In this document: positions 43,571 to 53,241 of the stretch, in pieces
Layout of the letters: each line of letters begins with the position of its first letter
Numbering within the stretch: the first letter of the stretch is position 1
From: Candidatus Izemoplasmatales bacterium
Lineage (GTDB): Bacteria; Bacillota_I; Bacilli_A; Izemoplasmatales; Hujiaoplasmataceae
Direction of reading: 5' to 3'
DNA length: 64,000 bases
Assembly: GCA_028698875.1 (NCBI GenBank)
Contig: JAQVVR010000004.1
Location: 16,065-80,064, forward strand
The notes under the pieces: model-generated
Seen by the model: only the letters and a program-made list of their open reading frames with translations
Databases searched by the model: none
Told to the model about the DNA's origin: nothing
Made by a program: the position numbers and the translations under genes

Positions 43571-44506
43571 ATGAAAATACCTCAGTGTTTTGTTGACAAA
43601 AATGCGACAATTGTATTTGGAAAGAAATCCGTTGAATATCAAGGAAACTATCCGGGAATAAGAATAACCAATGACGGCTGGTCTATTCAAGTCGCAAACC
43701 AAAAGCAATGGAAAAATCCGATTACCATGGTTATGAAAGGGCAAAAAACCCCTGCTAATTTATATATTCATTTAAAAACTGGAATTTCAGCTTCATTTAG
43801 TATCTACTACCTTGTCAATCCCGATTGGGCCAACGTTGGACTTTTCGTGAAATTGGATGCAGGCGCAAAACTGACACTTAATAATGTGTTTATTGGCAAG
43901 TATAATTCGAATTTCATGGTTAACCGAGTCATTACCCAAGCGGATACTAGTGAAGTTGATCTTTCATCGGGTATTGTTGTGAGTGGTAACACCAAAATAG
44001 TTGATCACTACGAACTAAATGGTGAAAAAAGTCGTTTGTCAGCGGTATTATTGGCCATATCTGGGCAAAAAGAAATCTTCTCGTCAATTCAAGAAGTGTT
44101 TCATAATCGTCCGGTTTCGCAATCCAATGTGACTAATTTACTCGTTTCCGCCGGAAAATCACAAATGCATGTCGATGTTACTGAGACAATTGGGAAAGGC
44201 AATTTTCAGTCAATTTGTCATCAAAACAATCGCGGAATCATCCTCGAAGAAAAGGGCTCAATCACTGTTGAACCCAAATTGATTATTGATGAATACGATG
44301 TTGATGCTGGGCATGGTTGTGCTATCGGCCAAATTAATGCTAATGAATTATATTATCTTTTAAGTCGGGGCATTGATGAGACAACTGCAAAACGACTCAT
44401 CATTTCCGGATATCTGACACCGCTTTACAAACGGATCGACAATCCCGGATTTCTTAAGATCTTATCAAGAACAATCGAACTTCAAATGAAAGGAAATGAT
44501 TGCTAA
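43571..44506 (+). CDS. sufD: SufD, Fe-S assembly scaffold subunit
   Basis: The beta-helix scaffold partner of SufB and SufC. C-terminal family features include VTETIGKGNFQSICHQNNRG, EPKLIIDEYDVDAGHGCAIGQINANELYYLLSRGI and a helical tail (regions ~195-290; the motifs are separate blocks). At ~311 aa it is shorter than typical SufD (about 430), missing much of the N-terminal helical domain. ATG 43571 with a G-rich site is chosen over the GTG 43553 that overlaps sufC. Its stop overlaps sufS (TAATG). Confidence 0.88.
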   Translation: MKIPQCFVDKNATIVFGKKSVEYQGNYPGIRITNDGWSIQVANQKQWKNPITMVMKGQKTPANLYIHLKTGISASFSIYYLVNPDWANVGLFVKLDAGAKLTLNNVFIGKYNSNFMVNRVITQADTSEVDLSSGIVVSGNTKIVDHYELNGEKSRLSAVLLAISGQKEIFSSIQEVFHNRPVSQSNVTNLLVSAGKSQMHVDVTETIGKGNFQSICHQNNRGIILEEKGSITVEPKLIIDEYDVDAGHGCAIGQINANELYYLLSRGIDETTAKRLIISGYLTPLYKRIDNPGFLKILSRTIELQMKGNDC

Positions 44507-45714
44507 TGGAACAAAACATTTGGCGAGCTGATTTCCCGCAGATAACTGAGAAAGACATGATTTACTTAGATAGTGCCGCCAGCAGTTTAAAACCGAATTC
44601 GGTTATTATGGCTGTTACTCATTATGACCACGATTTATCAGCCAACATTCATCGTGGTGTCTATAAGGAAGCATATGAAGCGACTTTTCTGTACGAAGAA
44701 ACTCGGGAAAAAGTAGCTAGATTTATCAATGCAATCCCAGAGGAGATTGTTTTTACCCGTGGAGCGACAGCGGCCTTAAACCTTGTGGCATTAAGTTATG
44801 GATTAAAAAATATCCATCCAGGCGATGAAATTATCGTCTCGGAATTAGAGCATCATTCATCATTACTTCCTTGGCAGAATGTTGCGTTGAAAACCGGTGC
44901 CAAATTAGTTTATGTTCCCCTTGATTCCGAAGGGAGAATCACGATTGCTAATTTTGAATCAGTACTTTCCGATCATACAAAAGTTGTGGCATTAACCTAC
45001 ATATCTAATGTTCTTGGATATATTACCCCGATTGCCGAAATCATCACTTTAGCTCACGCAAAAAAAGCAATCACAGTGATCGATGCCGCACAGGCCATTG
45101 AGCATATGCCGGTGGATGTAAAAACGCTAAAATGCGATTTTCTAGCCTTCTCTGGGCATAAAATGTTGGGACCAACAGGCATAGGGATTCTCTATGGTAA
45201 ACAAGAATATCTTGAAATTATGGAGCCAATTGAAGTCGGCGGGGACATGAATGATAATGTCAATAAATATGATGCCGAGTGGAAGGATTCTCCCTATAAA
45301 TTTGAGGCGGGAACAATGCCGATTGCATCGGCAATCGGATTGGGAACAGCCATTGATTACTGGCAAGAACACAACATCATGGCGATGGAGGATCATGTCC
45401 GTCGTTTGCGCAAATACACGTATACTCAAATTAAGAAAATCCCGGGAATTACGATCTACAATCCAACATCAGAAACGGGTTTGATTGCATTCAATATTGA
45501 TGGCGTCCATGCCCATGATGCTTCATCGTATTTTGCCGAACACAACGTTTGCCTACGGGCTGGCCATCATTGTGCGCAACTTGTTATGAAATGGCTCAAT
45601 ATTGAAGCGTGTTTGCGGGCATCCTTATTCTTTTATAATACTTTTGCGGATTGCGATCGTTTTATTGATGCCACTAAAAACGCCGTGAAGTTTTTTCATA
45701 AGATGGGATTTTAG
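44506..45714 (+). CDS. sufS: SufS cysteine desulfurase
   Basis: PLP enzyme that removes sulfur from cysteine for Fe-S cluster assembly. Visible: YLDSAASSLKP (~17), ELEHHSSLLPW (~121), DAAQAIEHMPVD (~196), the PLP lysine in FSGHKMLGPTG (~223), and the active-site Cys in CLRAGHHCAQ (~358), matching group II desulfurases. ATG 44506 overlaps the sufD stop by one base and has AGGAAATGAT upstream. The sulfur acceptor is encoded next (sufU). Confidence 0.95.
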   Translation: MEQNIWRADFPQITEKDMIYLDSAASSLKPNSVIMAVTHYDHDLSANIHRGVYKEAYEATFLYEETREKVARFINAIPEEIVFTRGATAALNLVALSYGLKNIHPGDEIIVSELEHHSSLLPWQNVALKTGAKLVYVPLDSEGRITIANFESVLSDHTKVVALTYISNVLGYITPIAEIITLAHAKKAITVIDAAQAIEHMPVDVKTLKCDFLAFSGHKMLGPTGIGILYGKQEYLEIMEPIEVGGDMNDNVNKYDAEWKDSPYKFEAGTMPIASAIGLGTAIDYWQEHNIMAMEDHVRRLRKYTYTQIKKIPGITIYNPTSETGLIAFNIDGVHAHDASSYFAEHNVCLRAGHHCAQLVMKWLNIEACLRASLFFYNTFADCDRFIDATKNAVKFFHKMGF

Positions 45715-45726
45715 GGGGACGCGGGA

Positions 45727-46155
45727 ATGGAAAATTTAGAAAACTTGTATCGAGAAGTCATTCTTGAGCACTATAAGAATCCACGAAACAAAGGACTTTT
45801 GCCTGATCCATCATACGTCACCGTTCATATTAAGAACCCATCTTGTGGCGATGACATAACTATTCAAACGAAAATAAAAGATAATCAAATCGTGGATTGT
45901 CGTCACGAAGGCAAAGGCTGCTCAATCTGTTGTTCATCAGCCTCGGTGTTAACTGAAACCATGATTGGTAAATCTACAGATAAAGCAAAAATCATCGCTG
46001 ATAATTATTTGAAAATGGTTGCCAACAAAATATATGATGAAAAAATCGATCTTGAAGAGGCCGAAGTGTACATCGGAGTCAGACAGTTTCCGGCTCGCGT
46101 AAAGTGTGCCTCGATTGCTTGGCAAGCTTTTATGCAGGCATTGGCAAAGAAGTAG
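45727..46155 (+). CDS. sufU: SufU, Zn-dependent sulfurtransferase / scaffold
   Basis: Accepts persulfide sulfur from SufS. The three conserved Cys positions are present in SCGDD, GCSICC and RVKCASIAW, and YREVILEHYKNPRNKG starts the protein as in other SufU. Unusually, the second motif reads CSICCSSAS rather than the usual CSISMASAS, adding two cysteines. Length of 142 aa is normal. 12 bases after sufS. Confidence 0.93.
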   Translation: MENLENLYREVILEHYKNPRNKGLLPDPSYVTVHIKNPSCGDDITIQTKIKDNQIVDCRHEGKGCSICCSSASVLTETMIGKSTDKAKIIADNYLKMVANKIYDEKIDLEEAEVYIGVRQFPARVKCASIAWQAFMQALAKK

Positions 46156-46165
46156 GTGATGTTCT

Positions 46166-47578
46166 ATGGTCAAAAACGATAAAGTCAATCTTGAGACTAT
46201 CGATGAAGAATATAAATACGGTTTTCAAACGGAAACAAAAACCGTTTTTTCGACAAAAAGAGGATTAACCAAAGCGACAGTTATGGAAATATCAAAAATC
46301 AAGGGCGAACCCGAATGGATGCTTGATATCCGTCTCAAAGCTTATGCCGCTTTTCTCACACTTAACAACCCAAAATGGGGACCGGATTTATCAATGATTG
46401 ATTTTGATGACATCGTTTATTTTATTAAATCCTCCGACCGGGTCGAAAATAATTGGAACGATGTTCCCGAAGCAATCAAGACAACATTTGATCGCTTAGG
46501 TATTCCCGAAGCTGAACAGAAATACCTTTCTGGGGTTACTACTCAATTTGAGTCGGAAGCGGTTTACCACAGCACGATTCAAGAATTGGAAGATCAGGGA
46601 GTTGTTTTCTTAGATACTGATTCAGCACTGAAAGCCTATCCTGAATTATTCAAAGCCTATTTTGGCAAAGCTGTATCATATAATGATAATAAATATGCGG
46701 CTTTAAATACGGCTGTGTGGAGTGGCGGATCATTTATCCACATTCCCAAAAATGTTAAAATCGATAAACCACTTCAATCATATTTCCGAATCAATTCGGA
46801 GCGGATGGGACAGTTTGAGCGAACATTGATAATTGTTGATTCGTATGCATCGCTTAATTATGTTGAAGGCTGCACAGCCCCCATTTATTCAAATGATTCT
46901 TTGCATGCGGCGGTGGTGGAAATATTTATTGCCGATCATGGATACTGCCGATATTCAACAATTCAGAATTGGTCAAACAATATTATCAATCTGGTGACAA
47001 AACGGGCCATAGTTGAATCATATGGTCATATGGAGTGGATTGATGGTAATATCGGCTCGGGGCTGAATATGAAGTATCCTTCGTGCGTTCTCAAAGGCGA
47101 TCATGCCAAAGGGACAACAATCTCAATTGCACTTGCAAGTAAAGGACAATATCAGGATACTGGGGCCAAAATGATTCATTTAGGAGAATATACAACATCC
47201 AAAATTATATCCAAGTCAATCGCGACCAAAGGTGGAAGAGTAAACTATCGCGGACTTGTTAGTGAAGGGCCTAATGCCAAACACTCCAAAAGCAAGATTG
47301 AATGCGACACGATTATCATTGATCGGGAATCGGCATCAGATACGTTACCAACTAACATCGTCAAAAATTTCCAAGGAGAAATCGAACACGAGGCTACCGT
47401 TTCCAAAGTAAGCGATGAACAGCTGTTCTACTTGATGAGTAGAGGATTAACGGTTGACCAAGCCACAGAAATGATCGTCATGGGCTTCATTGAGCCGTTT
47501 GCCAAAGAGTTACCCATGGAGTATGCCGTTGAACTAAATCAACTGATTAAAATGGAAATGACTGGATCCATTGGATAA
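46166..47578 (+). CDS. sufB: SufB, Fe-S assembly scaffold subunit
   Basis: Main scaffold of the SufBCD complex. The protein has the long [14 protein letters not shown]-terminus, [22 protein letters not shown] (region ~228-250, with the conserved Cys), [29 protein letters not shown] (~325), [16 protein letters not shown] and [13 protein letters not shown]. 470 aa is the full family length. ATG follows AGGTGAT. Last gene of the operon. Confidence 0.95.
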   Translation: MVKNDKVNLETIDEEYKYGFQTETKTVFSTKRGLTKATVMEISKIKGEPEWMLDIRLKAYAAFLTLNNPKWGPDLSMIDFDDIVYFIKSSDRVENNWNDVPEAIKTTFDRLGIPEAEQKYLSGVTTQFESEAVYHSTIQELEDQGVVFLDTDSALKAYPELFKAYFGKAVSYNDNKYAALNTAVWSGGSFIHIPKNVKIDKPLQSYFRINSERMGQFERTLIIVDSYASLNYVEGCTAPIYSNDSLHAAVVEIFIADHGYCRYSTIQNWSNNIINLVTKRAIVESYGHMEWIDGNIGSGLNMKYPSCVLKGDHAKGTTISIALASKGQYQDTGAKMIHLGEYTTSKIISKSIATKGGRVNYRGLVSEGPNAKHSKSKIECDTIIIDRESASDTLPTNIVKNFQGEIEHEATVSKVSDEQLFYLMSRGLTVDQATEMIVMGFIEPFAKELPMEYAVELNQLIKMEMTGSIG

Positions 47579-47619
47579 TATTGAGCCAAAGCGAGAGATA
47601 GGCATGAAAATCCGTGATA

Positions 47620-47675
47620 ACGAAGGCAATATCAGCTATTTTTTGTGGTAATCCTATTTTCATTTAGGATTTCTT
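47620..47675 (+). terminator. Weak hairpins after the SUF operon
   Basis: TGATA/TATCA followed by CTATTTTTTG, and AATCCTA/TAGGATT followed by TCTTG. Either could end suf transcription; neither is strong. The rest of 47579-47709 holds nothing else convincing. Confidence 0.4.
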
Positions 47676-47709
47676 GTGATAGAATACTTCAAAAAGGTGG
47701 TGGTGCGAT

Positions 47710-48033
47710 ATGAAACTGGTTTTGGCGATTGTCTCCAATGAAGATGCTAGTAAAGTCATCAAAACATTAATTAAAGAAAACTTTTTCGTGACCAAACTGG
47801 CAACGACAGGTGGCTTTTTAATGAGTGGAAATACCACCATTTTAATTGGGGTTCAAAATGAGGTCTTAGATAAATGCATCCAAATAATAAGTGATACATC
47901 AAAGCGACGGACTAAACTTGTACCTAACGCCATCTCTAGCGAATTTGGAATCTTTTCCTCTACACCTGTGGAAGTACAAGTTGGGGGAGCCACTATTTTC
48001 ATCCTTGATGTCGAACAACTAATTAAAGCATAA
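47710..48033 (+). CDS. darA: DarA (YaaQ), c-di-AMP-binding PII-like protein
   Basis: A 107-residue PII-like signal protein that binds cyclic-di-AMP in Firmicutes; its downstream targets are poorly known. The match to YaaQ is clear: MKLVLAIVSNED, NFFVTKLATTGGFLMSGNTTILIGV (region ~24-48) and PVEVQVGGATIFILDV near the C-terminus. Here it stands alone with its own terminator, instead of beside tmk/holB as in Bacillus. Confidence 0.93.
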   Translation: MKLVLAIVSNEDASKVIKTLIKENFFVTKLATTGGFLMSGNTTILIGVQNEVLDKCIQIISDTSKRRTKLVPNAISSEFGIFSSTPVEVQVGGATIFILDVEQLIKA

Positions 48034-48053
48034 ATTAAACATGACTTAACCAA

Positions 48054-48086
48054 ATGGCAACCTTCGATGATGGTTGTCATTTTTGT
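48054..48086 (+). terminator. Terminator of darA
   Basis: ATGGCAACC/GGTTGTCAT (9 bp, one G-U), loop of 9 bases, followed by TTTT. Confidence 0.8.
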
Positions 48087-48213
48087 TATCTCAAATTGGA
48101 GATAATGACCGCAAATATATTATCATATGTTATAATTTGTTAAGACGTGACAGTAAAATATAGATATTTATCCTTAAGTTATTATGAAGTAATATGACGA
48201 AAGTGGTGATTTG

Positions 48214-48768
48214 ATGAGAAACCGAAAAATATATCTTGCCATGAAAAATAACGATTTCGAAGCTTTGCGCTTGATAATAGAAGGTTATGAAACACTTACT
48301 GCCACACTACGTGAGGATGGAATTGTCGAAATCACTGACTTTGGCTTTAATGAGACAGCCGATTACATGCATATTAGAGAACTGGCAATGCAGGAATTTT
48401 ATCTTGATTTTGTTGCTTTTGTTGTCCCTAACTGTCCAGACTTTGATGGGGAACTGTTTTTGCCGTTATTACGTCAATTAAATCCGGGTATATATCAGAT
48501 AAGTGATTTGATTGTGGAGATGGTTTTTACCAATCATATTGAGATTAAGAACTATTTAAAAAAGTATTATTACTCATTGTTTGGTCCAGAGACGATTGAG
48601 ACGGTATTAGGATTTGTAAAAGCGAATCAAAATGCCTGCCAGGCAGCAAAACAACTTTACATGCATCGAAACACTATTAATTATCGTCTTGATCATTTTA
48701 TCATGGTGTCAGAGATTAATGTCCGCTCATTTAAGGGCGGAATGGCGATGGTTTTGCTTTTCCGTTAA
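48214..48768 (+). CDS. Small PucR/CdaR-type helix-turn-helix regulator
   Basis: C-terminal ~55 residues match the PucR-type HTH: ETVLGFVKANQNACQAAKQLYMHRNTINYRLDHF (region ~127-160), with the HRNTxxYRL core. The N-terminal ~120 residues are short, without a recognisable sensor domain. ATG 48214 follows AAGTGGTGAT; a TTG three bases earlier is also possible. It stands just upstream of the MsmX-like ATPase, so it might regulate sugar import; the targets are unknown. Confidence 0.7.
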   Translation: MRNRKIYLAMKNNDFEALRLIIEGYETLTATLREDGIVEITDFGFNETADYMHIRELAMQEFYLDFVAFVVPNCPDFDGELFLPLLRQLNPGIYQISDLIVEMVFTNHIEIKNYLKKYYYSLFGPETIETVLGFVKANQNACQAAKQLYMHRNTINYRLDHFIMVSEINVRSFKGGMAMVLLFR

Positions 48769-48795
48769 TCACGATATTTTTGTGCATGTTGCATA

Positions 48796-48824
48796 TTGGG
48801 TTATGGGGCTGATTGCGATATAAT
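48796..48824 (+). promoter_or_regulatory. Promoter of the MsmX-like gene
   Basis: TTGGGT, 17 bases, TATAAT, ahead of the AGGAGG site. Confidence 0.5.
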
Positions 48825-48858
48825 TATCCCAAAGTCATAACTCATCAGGAGGATGAAA

Positions 48859-49959
48859 ATGGCAACTCTATCGTTCCGAAATGTAAATAAAATATATGAT
48901 AACGGTGTGCACGCGGTTTACGATTTTACTTTAGAGGTGGCAGATAAAGAATTTATCGTCTTTGTCGGTCCATCAGGCTGTGGTAAATCAACGACACTAA
49001 GAATGGTCGCAGGGCTAGAAGATATTACCACAGGACAGCTTTACATTGATGATAAAATTGTCAACGATATCGCTCCAAAAGACCGAAATATCGCTATGGT
49101 TTTTCAATCATATGCATTATATCCGCATCTGACGGTTTTTGATAATATGGCTTTTGGGTTAAAACTGCGTAAAACGCCTAAAGCTGAAATTATTCAACGT
49201 GTCAATAATGCTGCAATGATTCTTGGATTAGAACCCTACTTAGATCGCAAACCGAAAGCTCTGTCAGGCGGGCAACGGCAACGAGTTGCCTTGGGGAGAG
49301 CGATTGTTCGCGATGCAAAAGTCTTCTTGATGGACGAACCGCTTTCAAATCTTGATGCCAAGTTAAGAGTTGCTATGCGTGCTGAGTTAATCAAGCTACA
49401 TGAACGTTTGAATACGACGACCATTTATGTAACTCATGACCAAATTGAAGCCATGACAATGGCAACAAGAATTGTTGTCATGAAAGATGGGTACATTCAA
49501 CAGATTGGCTCACCCAAGGACATATATGACCACCCAGTTAATATGTTTGTCGGTGGATTCATTGGAACTCCAGCAATGAATTTTTTAAATGGCACAGTTA
49601 AAACCGATGGATATTTTTACTGTGAGAATTTAAAATTAAAGTTAACAGAACAGCACTTTGCTGTATTGAAAGATAACCATCTCGTTGAACAACCGGTAAT
49701 CTTTGGTATTCGCCCCGAAAACATCCATGATGATCAAGGTTTTTTGACTGCTAATCCCGAAGCAAAAGCAGAGTTTACCGTTGATGTTTCCGAATTGCTT
49801 GGCTCAGAAACCAATATTCACATCAATATCGGTCAGGCTAGCGTCATAGCTAAGGTAAGTGCTCGTTCTGATTTGCGAATTAATGATTCGATTGTTTTGG
49901 CTTTTGATATGGAAAAAGCTCAGTTTTTCAATCCCGAAACCCAATTACGAGTCAAATAA
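48859..49959 (+). CDS. msmX: MsmX/UgpC-family sugar ABC transporter ATPase
   Basis: Energises carbohydrate ABC importers (maltodextrin, multiple sugars) at the cytoplasmic side. Walker [10 protein letters not shown] (~37), [15 protein letters not shown] (~133), Walker [17 protein letters not shown] (~153), [15 protein letters not shown], and the C-terminal TOBE/regulatory domain with [10 protein letters not shown] (~280). ATG 48859 has AGGAGG six bases upstream; ATG 48853 overlaps that site. No permease or binding protein is adjacent, consistent with a shared, multitask ATPase. Confidence 0.93.
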   Translation: MATLSFRNVNKIYDNGVHAVYDFTLEVADKEFIVFVGPSGCGKSTTLRMVAGLEDITTGQLYIDDKIVNDIAPKDRNIAMVFQSYALYPHLTVFDNMAFGLKLRKTPKAEIIQRVNNAAMILGLEPYLDRKPKALSGGQRQRVALGRAIVRDAKVFLMDEPLSNLDAKLRVAMRAELIKLHERLNTTTIYVTHDQIEAMTMATRIVVMKDGYIQQIGSPKDIYDHPVNMFVGGFIGTPAMNFLNGTVKTDGYFYCENLKLKLTEQHFAVLKDNHLVEQPVIFGIRPENIHDDQGFLTANPEAKAEFTVDVSELLGSETNIHINIGQASVIAKVSARSDLRINDSIVLAFDMEKAQFFNPETQLRVK

Positions 49960-49984
49960 CATTTTGTAATCCGATGAATTTATT

Positions 49985-50011
49985 AAACCGTTCCCGAGGG
50001 GACGGTTTTTT
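49985..50011 (+). terminator. Terminator of the MsmX-like gene
   Basis: AACCGTTCC/GGGACGGTT with loop CGAG-like tip, followed by six Ts. Confidence 0.85.
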
Positions 50012-50070
50012 CAAATTCAAAACGCCTTTGTTTGTGATATATTGATATCGAGTAACAAAGGAGTGAAGAT

Positions 50071-50487
50071 ATGATTGATTATATAGAAAAAAAGCAAACC
50101 GGTGTGGTAATGATTGTTACGAAGAAAAAAACCATATTGTATGATGAACCGCTCACACGAGTTTTGCAAAGATATGCTCAAAGGGAATTAACTTCGATAG
50201 GAGCACGAATCAAAGCCACAAAACAACAATTTAACTTACAGTCGAAAGTGCCTATATATTTGGGGAAAGATCTTCTGTTAATACCAATAAAATCGCTGCG
50301 TTCTCCGCATGCTTTATTGGTCAATTTTTATGCGATTAGATCGTATCACAATTGTAGCGAGGGTGAACTAAAGCTTGTTTTTAACGATGCCGTTCAGATA
50401 ATAATTGGATGTAAAGCTTCATTTCGAAGACAGATGATGCACTGTCGGACAATCGATTTATTCATGTCGGAGTGTCAATCAAAATAA
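50071..50487 (+). CDS. ComK-like transcription factor
   Basis: Resembles the competence regulator ComK over most of its 138 residues: [17 protein letters not shown] (as DRSCRYFG region), [21 protein letters not shown] (with KPPIxxxxxxxLFPTxSxRxP in ComK, residues ~68-88), [32 protein letters not shown]. It is shorter at the C-terminus than Bacillus ComK (192 aa). ComK binds AT-rich K-boxes and turns on DNA uptake genes; none of those genes is in this window. ATG follows AAAGGAGTGA. By-eye match. Confidence 0.6.
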   Translation: MIDYIEKKQTGVVMIVTKKKTILYDEPLTRVLQRYAQRELTSIGARIKATKQQFNLQSKVPIYLGKDLLLIPIKSLRSPHALLVNFYAIRSYHNCSEGELKLVFNDAVQIIIGCKASFRRQMMHCRTIDLFMSECQSK

Positions 50488-50548
50488 GAAAATGTTTTCA
50501 TCACGAAAAACTCAAGGTTAATAAGTGGTTTTTATGTCAAAAAAAGAG

Positions 50549-50554
50549 TATAAT
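50549..50554 (+). promoter_or_regulatory. -10 element of the pgk operon
   Basis: TATAAT with only a weak -35 (TGGTTT, 17 bases upstream). The leader to ATG 50595 is ~35 bases. Confidence 0.4.
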
Positions 50555-50594
50555 ATTTGCGGAAGTAGAAATACTAATATTGGAGGAAAATGCG

Positions 50595-51812
50595 ATGAAC
50601 AAAAAAACAATAACCGAAATTAATATGACTGGGAAACGAATCTTAGTACGGGTTGATTTTAATGTTCCTATGAAAAACGGCGTTATTACTGATGATAACC
50701 GGATTGTACAAGCATTACCGACTATCAAATACATACAGGAAGAGAAAGGCAAAGTAATTCTTTTTTCGCATTTAGGTAGAGTTGAAACGGAGGAAGATAA
50801 GGCTAAGTCATCGCTTGCGCCTGTGGCAGTTCGGTTACAAGAATTGCTTGGTACACCAGTGAAATTTGTGCCTTTCACTCGAGGAAAAGAGCTTGAAGAT
50901 GCAATTGATGCTTTGAAACCCGGCGAAGTCATGATGTTTGAAAATACCCGTTTTGAAGATGTTGATGGCAAGAAAGAATCAAAGAACAACCCTGACTTAG
51001 GAGCTTATTGGGCTAGCCTTGGTGATATATTTGTCAATGACGCCTTTGGCACGGCTCACCGTGCTCATGCCTCTAATGTGGGAATTGCTTCTCATCTTCC
51101 ATCAGTGGCTGGCTTTTTAATGGAAAAAGAGTTGCGTTTCATTGGCGGTGCTGTTGACAACCCGACCAGACCGTTTGTAGCGATTTTAGGGGGAGCGAAA
51201 GTATCTGATAAAATCGGTGTAATTGAAAACCTATTGCAAAAAGCCGATAAAATATTAATTGGCGGCGGAATGGCATATACCTTTATGAAAGCTTTAGGCT
51301 ATGAAGTCGGAAAATCAATTTGCGAAATTGACAAAGTCGAGTTGGCAAAGGAACTACTGAAAAAAGCGGCGGGAAAAATTGTGTTGCCAGTTGATGTCGT
51401 AGTAACAAAGGAATTTTCCAACGATGCCAAGAGTCATATATCACTTTATGGTGCAATTGGGTCTGATGAAATGGGACTTGATGTCGGTCCAAAAACCATG
51501 AAGGCTTTCAAAAAAGAACTTAAAGGAGCTAAGACAGTTGTTTGGAATGGTCCGTTGGGAGTCTTTGAATTCTCGAACTTTGCGAAGGGAACCAAAGAAC
51601 TTTGTGACATTTTAGCCAACATGAAAGATGCAAAAACGATTATCGGCGGTGGCGATTCAGCAGCGGCGGCGATTCAAATGGGATACGGTGATAAATTTAC
51701 TCATATCTCGACTGGTGGCGGAGCTTCGTTGGAGTATTTAGAAGGCAAAATTCTCCCCGGTGTAGAAGCTCTCGATGACGACGAACCCTGTTCATGTGGG
51801 TGCCATCACTAA
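50595..51812 (+). CDS. pgk: Phosphoglycerate kinase with Cys/His C-terminal tail
   Basis: Makes ATP from 1,3-bisphosphoglycerate in glycolysis. Family blocks: [12 protein letters not shown] (~13), [20 protein letters not shown] (~153), [16 protein letters not shown] (~198), WNGPLGVFE, and GGGDSAAAA with [14 protein letters not shown] near the end. ATG 50595 has TTGGAGG upstream. After the usual C-terminus the chain continues [15 protein letters not shown], a metal-site-like tail that most Pgk lack. The next gene starts one base after the stop; pgk, the regulator and tpiA form one operon. Confidence 0.95.
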   Translation: MNKKTITEINMTGKRILVRVDFNVPMKNGVITDDNRIVQALPTIKYIQEEKGKVILFSHLGRVETEEDKAKSSLAPVAVRLQELLGTPVKFVPFTRGKELEDAIDALKPGEVMMFENTRFEDVDGKKESKNNPDLGAYWASLGDIFVNDAFGTAHRAHASNVGIASHLPSVAGFLMEKELRFIGGAVDNPTRPFVAILGGAKVSDKIGVIENLLQKADKILIGGGMAYTFMKALGYEVGKSICEIDKVELAKELLKKAAGKIVLPVDVVVTKEFSNDAKSHISLYGAIGSDEMGLDVGPKTMKAFKKELKGAKTVVWNGPLGVFEFSNFAKGTKELCDILANMKDAKTIIGGGDSAAAAIQMGYGDKFTHISTGGGASLEYLEGKILPGVEALDDDEPCSCGCHH

Positions 51813-51813
51813 C

Positions 51814-52353
51814 ATGTCATTAATTGGTAATAAAATTCGGGAAATACGGTTAGAAAACGGATTAACTCAAGAAGAACTAGCTGATCGATCGGAATTATCA
51901 AAAGGCTTCATATCCCAACTTGAACAAGGTAAAACCAGCCCTTCAATTGCAACACTTCAAGATATCCTTGAAGTTTTAGGAACTAATCTCGCTGATTTTT
52001 TTCATGAAGGTCAGGAAGAACAGTATGTTTTTACCAAAGATGAATTCTTCGAAAAAATCGATTTGGAAAAAAAAGTCAAAATAAGTTGGATCGTTCCGAA
52101 CGCTCAAAAGTATGAAATGGAGCCGATTCTTTTAGAACTCGAACCTGGCGGATCATATGATGAAGAACCTCATGCTGGTGAAGAATTTGGATATTTGCTT
52201 GAGGGAGAATTAGTCTTAAAAATCGGCAAAAAAAAATTCAAAGTAGCAAAAGGTCAGACATTTTATTATAATGCAAATAAAAATCATGGTTTAGAAAATC
52301 AAACCAAGAAAAGGGCGGTTGTGCTTTGGATTAGCACCCCACCCATGTTTTAG
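51814..52353 (+). CDS. XRE-type regulator with C-terminal cupin
   Basis: Residues 1-65 form an HTH_3 domain (IREIRLENGLTQEELADRS, SKGFISQLEQGKTSPS); residues ~105-175 form a cupin (EEPHAGEEFGYLLEGELVL and AKGQTFYYNANKNHG). Proteins of this type often sense small metabolites such as polyamines or amino acids. It lies between pgk and tpiA, which suggests a link with glycolysis or simple co-expression. I use ATG 51814; the in-frame ATG 51775 would be inside pgk. Confidence 0.85.
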   Translation: MSLIGNKIREIRLENGLTQEELADRSELSKGFISQLEQGKTSPSIATLQDILEVLGTNLADFFHEGQEEQYVFTKDEFFEKIDLEKKVKISWIVPNAQKYEMEPILLELEPGGSYDEEPHAGEEFGYLLEGELVLKIGKKKFKVAKGQTFYYNANKNHGLENQTKKRAVVLWISTPPMF

Positions 52354-52372
52354 AATCCAAAAGGAGATTATC

Positions 52373-53137
52373 ATGAGAAAACCAATCATCGCCGGAAACT
52401 GGAAAATGTATAAAACCCGTGATGAAGCTTTGTTTTTCATCCTAAAAGTTAGCGATGGGGTACCATCTATTAAGGATGTTGATTCTGTCATATGCGCACA
52501 AGCACCATTAATGCGTTGTTTAATTAAGCGCCAAGGAGATAATTTACGGATTGGCGCCCAAAATATGCATTACGCCGACGAGGGAGCTTTTACCGGTGAA
52601 GTGTCGGGACCGATGTTAAAAAGTTATAATGTCGATTATGTGATTATTGGTCACAGCGAGCGTCGAGCGATGTTTTATGAGACCGATGAAATCGTTAACA
52701 AGAAGATTGTTGCGGCCTTGCGTAACGACCTTATTCCTATTGTTTGCATTGGTGAGCATCTTGAAGAACGTGAAAACGGGTCGACTAACGCAATTTTGCA
52801 TTCGCAAATCATGAAAGGATTTGTCAATATCGATGCCAAAGATATGAAGAAGATAATTATTGCTTATGAACCAATTTGGGCGATTGGAACTGGTAAGACG
52901 GCAACCGCTGATTTGGCTGATGAGACCTGTGGCTATATTCGCTCGGTAATTGGTGAAGTCTACGGAGCCGATGTGGCAGAGGCAATAAGAATTCAATACG
53001 GTGGTTCGGTTAATCCGGGTAATATCGACGAATTATTGTCGAAGGCAAATATTGATGGAGTTTTAATCGGGGGTGCCTCATTAAATCCTGACCACTTTAT
53101 ATATATGACTAACGCAGCAATGAAAAGACTGAAATAA
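52373..53137 (+). CDS. tpiA: Triosephosphate isomerase
   Basis: Interconverts DHAP and glyceraldehyde-3-phosphate. Catalytic motifs are all present: GNWKMYKT (Lys ~12), IIGHSERR (His ~97), AYEPIWAIGTGK (Glu ~168), and QYGGSVNPGN. 254 aa is normal. ATG 52373 has AAGGAGAT upstream, and a longer in-frame start would overlap the regulator. Last gene of the operon. Confidence 0.96.
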   Translation: MRKPIIAGNWKMYKTRDEALFFILKVSDGVPSIKDVDSVICAQAPLMRCLIKRQGDNLRIGAQNMHYADEGAFTGEVSGPMLKSYNVDYVIIGHSERRAMFYETDEIVNKKIVAALRNDLIPIVCIGEHLEERENGSTNAILHSQIMKGFVNIDAKDMKKIIIAYEPIWAIGTGKTATADLADETCGYIRSVIGEVYGADVAEAIRIQYGGSVNPGNIDELLSKANIDGVLIGGASLNPDHFIYMTNAAMKRLK

Positions 53138-53164
53138 AAAAATCGGAGTAATCCGATTTTTTCT
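53136..53164 (+). terminator. Terminator of the pgk-tpiA operon
   Basis: AAAATCGGA/TCCGATTTT with loop GTAA, followed by Ts. Confidence 0.85.
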
Positions 53165-53173
53165 TATAAAGAC

Positions 53174-53202
53174 TTGGAATCCTCTTATCTTTATGATAAA
53201 AT
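53174..53202 (+). promoter_or_regulatory. Promoter of the InlB-repeat/S41 lipoprotein
   Basis: TTGGAA, 17 bases, TAAAAT with an extended -10 TGA upstream. Confidence 0.6.
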
Positions 53203-53241
53203 CTTAAATACGGATATTAAAATATATTTGGAGGAAAAATA

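Noticed and set aside
47604..47651. 15-codon frame after sufB (MKIRDNEG start)
   Set aside because: No convincing ribosome binding site, very short, and overlaps the putative terminator hairpins.
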